From NCBI GenBank assembly GCA_002840155.1, contig PGZH01000002.1, positions 186,001 to 250,000 of the forward strand: a DNA stretch of 64,000 nt. Reading direction: 5' to 3'. Positions 62,479-64,000 of this stretch are shown piece after piece (positions within the stretch are counted from its first letter, which is position 1; each line of letters starts with the position of its first letter). The translations under genes were made by a program, and so were the position numbers. The DNA comes from Gammaproteobacteria bacterium HGW-Gammaproteobacteria-13. Its GTDB lineage: Bacteria; Pseudomonadota; Gammaproteobacteria; Pseudomonadales; Pseudomonadaceae. A model generated the notes under the pieces. The model was not told where the DNA came from and searched no databases. It saw only the letters and a list, made by a program, of their open reading frames with translations.

Positions 62479-63879
62479 TCAAAAACAAGCTAACAACTGC
62501 TGCCTGTAATGCTGGGAAAAACTCACCTGATAACTTGGCTCGACTGAAAAGCCCTCTAGTGAAATGATGCTCGTAGTTCCAGCCTCAATAGCCTGCTCTT
62601 TGCCACACCCAATACTGTTATCCAGATTATTGATAATGTCTGTAGCCTCGGCCGAACTAGGCGTTGAGCCTGAAGCGGAAGCTGGCATCTGTACCTCGTT
62701 CAGTACCGCCAAGTCCTCCGGCAAATCATCCGCAATTCTCTCAGCCAAACACTGCAGCGTCGGCTCCGCCAACATGTACAGCCAAGCTTGATCATCGGAC
62801 TCACCTGTACGCCGAAGCACTCGCCCAAGCACCTGCCGGTAATGCAACTCGGTGCGGATGCGACTGAGGTAGCAGCACACCTGAAGACGAGGGATGTCCG
62901 TTCCTTCGCTGATCATTCCGACGGCCACAATCCAGCGAGAGGCGCTCTGCCTAAACGCATTGATTACTTGCTGCGCATCCGGCGTTTTGTTGGTCACAAT
63001 GCAGCACTCCCCACCCCTGGATTCCAGAGCTTGAGCAATTTGATGGGCGTGCTCAATGTCAGTTGCAACAACTAAACCAGCAGCATTCGGCTTGATTTGG
63101 CGAAGCTCATTGAGCTTGCTACATCCAAGATCGAGTAGCTGATTGATCACGTCGTCATGGCGTAGCAATTCTTCGTAAGTGACAGGTGACTCCCCCAAGA
63201 GCTTGGCAATACTGGGGAACATTCTGACTGTACTCTCAGGACCCATTTCCTCGGTCAGTTTTACCTTCTGATTGTCGAGCAAGACAATACGAGGAGAACG
63301 GCATACCGCATCGGCAATGGCCTCTTTCAGTCCGTATCGGTAGTCACAGATTAAGTGCCCTTCTGGCGTCGAGTATCGGGCCAAGACAATAGCCCGGTCA
63401 TCTGAGCGCCACGGCGTACCGGAGAGAGCCAAGGTGAAGGCTGCGCGATCTTGTATCCGATGCAATATCTGCTGCCCCCAGGCGTTGCTGAGGAGCGGAT
63501 CATGGCCAGCGCAATGGTGAATTTCGTCGAAGACCACGAGCACACGGTAATCATCAAGAAGCTGCCAGAATCCCTCATCTCGGTACTCCATGGCCTGGTA
63601 AGTAAACGCCGTTCCCACAGCGCCTATCTGGCCATCCAGTCGCCTGCCAAGTACCTCTGCAAAGGTTGAGCGGAAGCCATCGACAACCTGGCAGGATGGC
63701 GCGAAGCACATCACCAGATCGATTCTGTCCTGCTTAAGCAATCTGCTGGCTAGCTCTGCCGCCATGCGTGTCTTCCCGGCTCCCGGCGTGGCCTGGCAGA
63801 AGAAGTGCGGTGTGCTGGTAAAGTGCTCCAACGCCGTGTCTATGCAGCTGAGTTGCCAGTCCCGCAGCGATGTGGTCAT
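62479..63879 (-). CDS. SF2 DEAD/DEAH-type helicase of an accessory module
   Basis: 466 residues. Motif I ATPGAGKT (30-37), motif II DEIH (118-121), motif III SGTPWR (153-158), a RecA2 domain with VVATDIEHAHQIAQALESRG, VGMISEGTDIPRL (motif V) and YRQVLGRVLRR (motif VI). Layout is that of RadD/type III restriction-like SF2 translocases, but no nuclease or methylase domain is fused; the C-terminal 90 residues look like a loose Ser/Glu-rich tail. Its ATG overlaps the stop of an upstream frame (ATGA), so it is the second gene of a coupled pair. A DNA mobility or phage-defence role is inference. Confidence 0.85.
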   Translation of the reverse strand: MTTSLRDWQLSCIDTALEHFTSTPHFFCQATPGAGKTRMAAELASRLLKQDRIDLVMCFAPSCQVVDGFRSTFAEVLGRRLDGQIGAVGTAFTYQAMEYRDEGFWQLLDDYRVLVVFDEIHHCAGHDPLLSNAWGQQILHRIQDRAAFTLALSGTPWRSDDRAIVLARYSTPEGHLICDYRYGLKEAIADAVCRSPRIVLLDNQKVKLTEEMGPESTVRMFPSIAKLLGESPVTYEELLRHDDVINQLLDLGCSKLNELRQIKPNAAGLVVATDIEHAHQIAQALESRGGECCIVTNKTPDAQQVINAFRQSASRWIVAVGMISEGTDIPRLQVCCYLSRIRTELHYRQVLGRVLRRTGESDDQAWLYMLAEPTLQCLAERIADDLPEDLAVLNEVQMPASASGSTPSSAEATDIINNLDNSIGCGKEQAIEAGTTSIISLEGFSVEPSYQVSFSQHYRQQLLACF

Positions 63880-64000
63880 CGTGAAGAGGCAAGCGTCTTG
63901 AGGGTCTTTTCGATGGCGCGAAGATGCCCTAGCAGACGTGAACTGCGATCTCTGGCCTCCAGGTACTCGTCCTCAACTTTGTCCCGCAAATGCGGCATAT
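63876..64000 (-). CDS. Coupled upstream partner of the helicase, cut by window edge
   Basis: Open frame reading in from the right edge: the last 40 residues are MPHLRDKVEDEYLEARDRSS and then RLLGHLRAIEKTLKTLASSR, followed by TGA at 63876-63878 overlapping the helicase ATG. The stretch is charged and helical, with coiled-coil character. It could be the C-terminus of a longer protein or, less likely, begin at the ATG at 63998. No family can be assigned from this fragment. Confidence 0.6.
   Translation of the reverse strand, partial: MPHLRDKVEDEYLEARDRSSRLLGHLRAIEKTLKTLASSR

Overview
The window is a chromosomal segment of a Pseudomonas (sensu lato). The gene order from the EAL/GGDEF gene through rep, xpt, cytochrome c5, pauR-like regulator, dadX, RidA, dadA, lrp, polyamine oxidoreductase/aldehyde dehydrogenase, rpmG-rpmB, radC, coaBC, dut, algC, argB, pyrE, crc, rph, yicC, gmk, rpoZ, spoT, ridA, oxyR, recG and a YbaK-like/HDOD gene follows, from memory, the PA5295-PA5346 region of P. 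aeruginosa. GC is high over this core. The species cannot be named from sequence alone. No tRNA, rRNA, CRISPR array or complete insertion sequence was seen.

Layout. 1-3.8 kb: a chemoreceptor cut by the window edge and a c-di-GMP enzyme. 4.0-8.3 kb: rep helicase, xanthine salvage, a small membrane protein, cytochrome c5 and a cupin regulator. 8.4-20.6 kb: amino acid and polyamine catabolism (dadX, RidA, dadA with divergent lrp; a FAD oxidoreductase; an aldehyde dehydrogenase), interleaved with a MocR-type regulator, an OmpA-like protein and an MFS transporter. 20.8-29.9 kb: ribosomal proteins, an orphan peptide-binding protein, radC, and coaBC-dut-algC-argB, all reading rightwards. 29.9-39.6 kb: pyrE, crc, rph, yicC and gmk-rpoZ-spoT-ridA. 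39.6-54.5 kb: a 13-gene nuo operon (complex I) with fused nuoCD on the minus strand. 54.7-59.2 kb: oxyR-recG and the HDOD gene. 59.3-60.5 kb: two small hypothetical genes.

From about 60.8 kb the character changes. GC drops, coding density falls, and the genes are an orphan OmpR-type response regulator, a probable DUF6894-like gene remnant, an SF2 helicase and a translationally coupled partner that runs off the right edge. This is the only clearly accessory part of the window and the likeliest place for an undescribed system, but it is truncated here.

Four intergenic spots (8.37, 13.82, 18.35 and 60.65 kb) carry members of a family of long imperfect hairpins. They share core blocks, while the outer inverted arms differ from copy to copy. 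Other points of note are a RadC whose JAMM zinc motif has lost a histidine through an apparent one-codon deletion, a GGDEF motif with a Gly-to-Ser change, and the position of the nuo operon beside oxyR.
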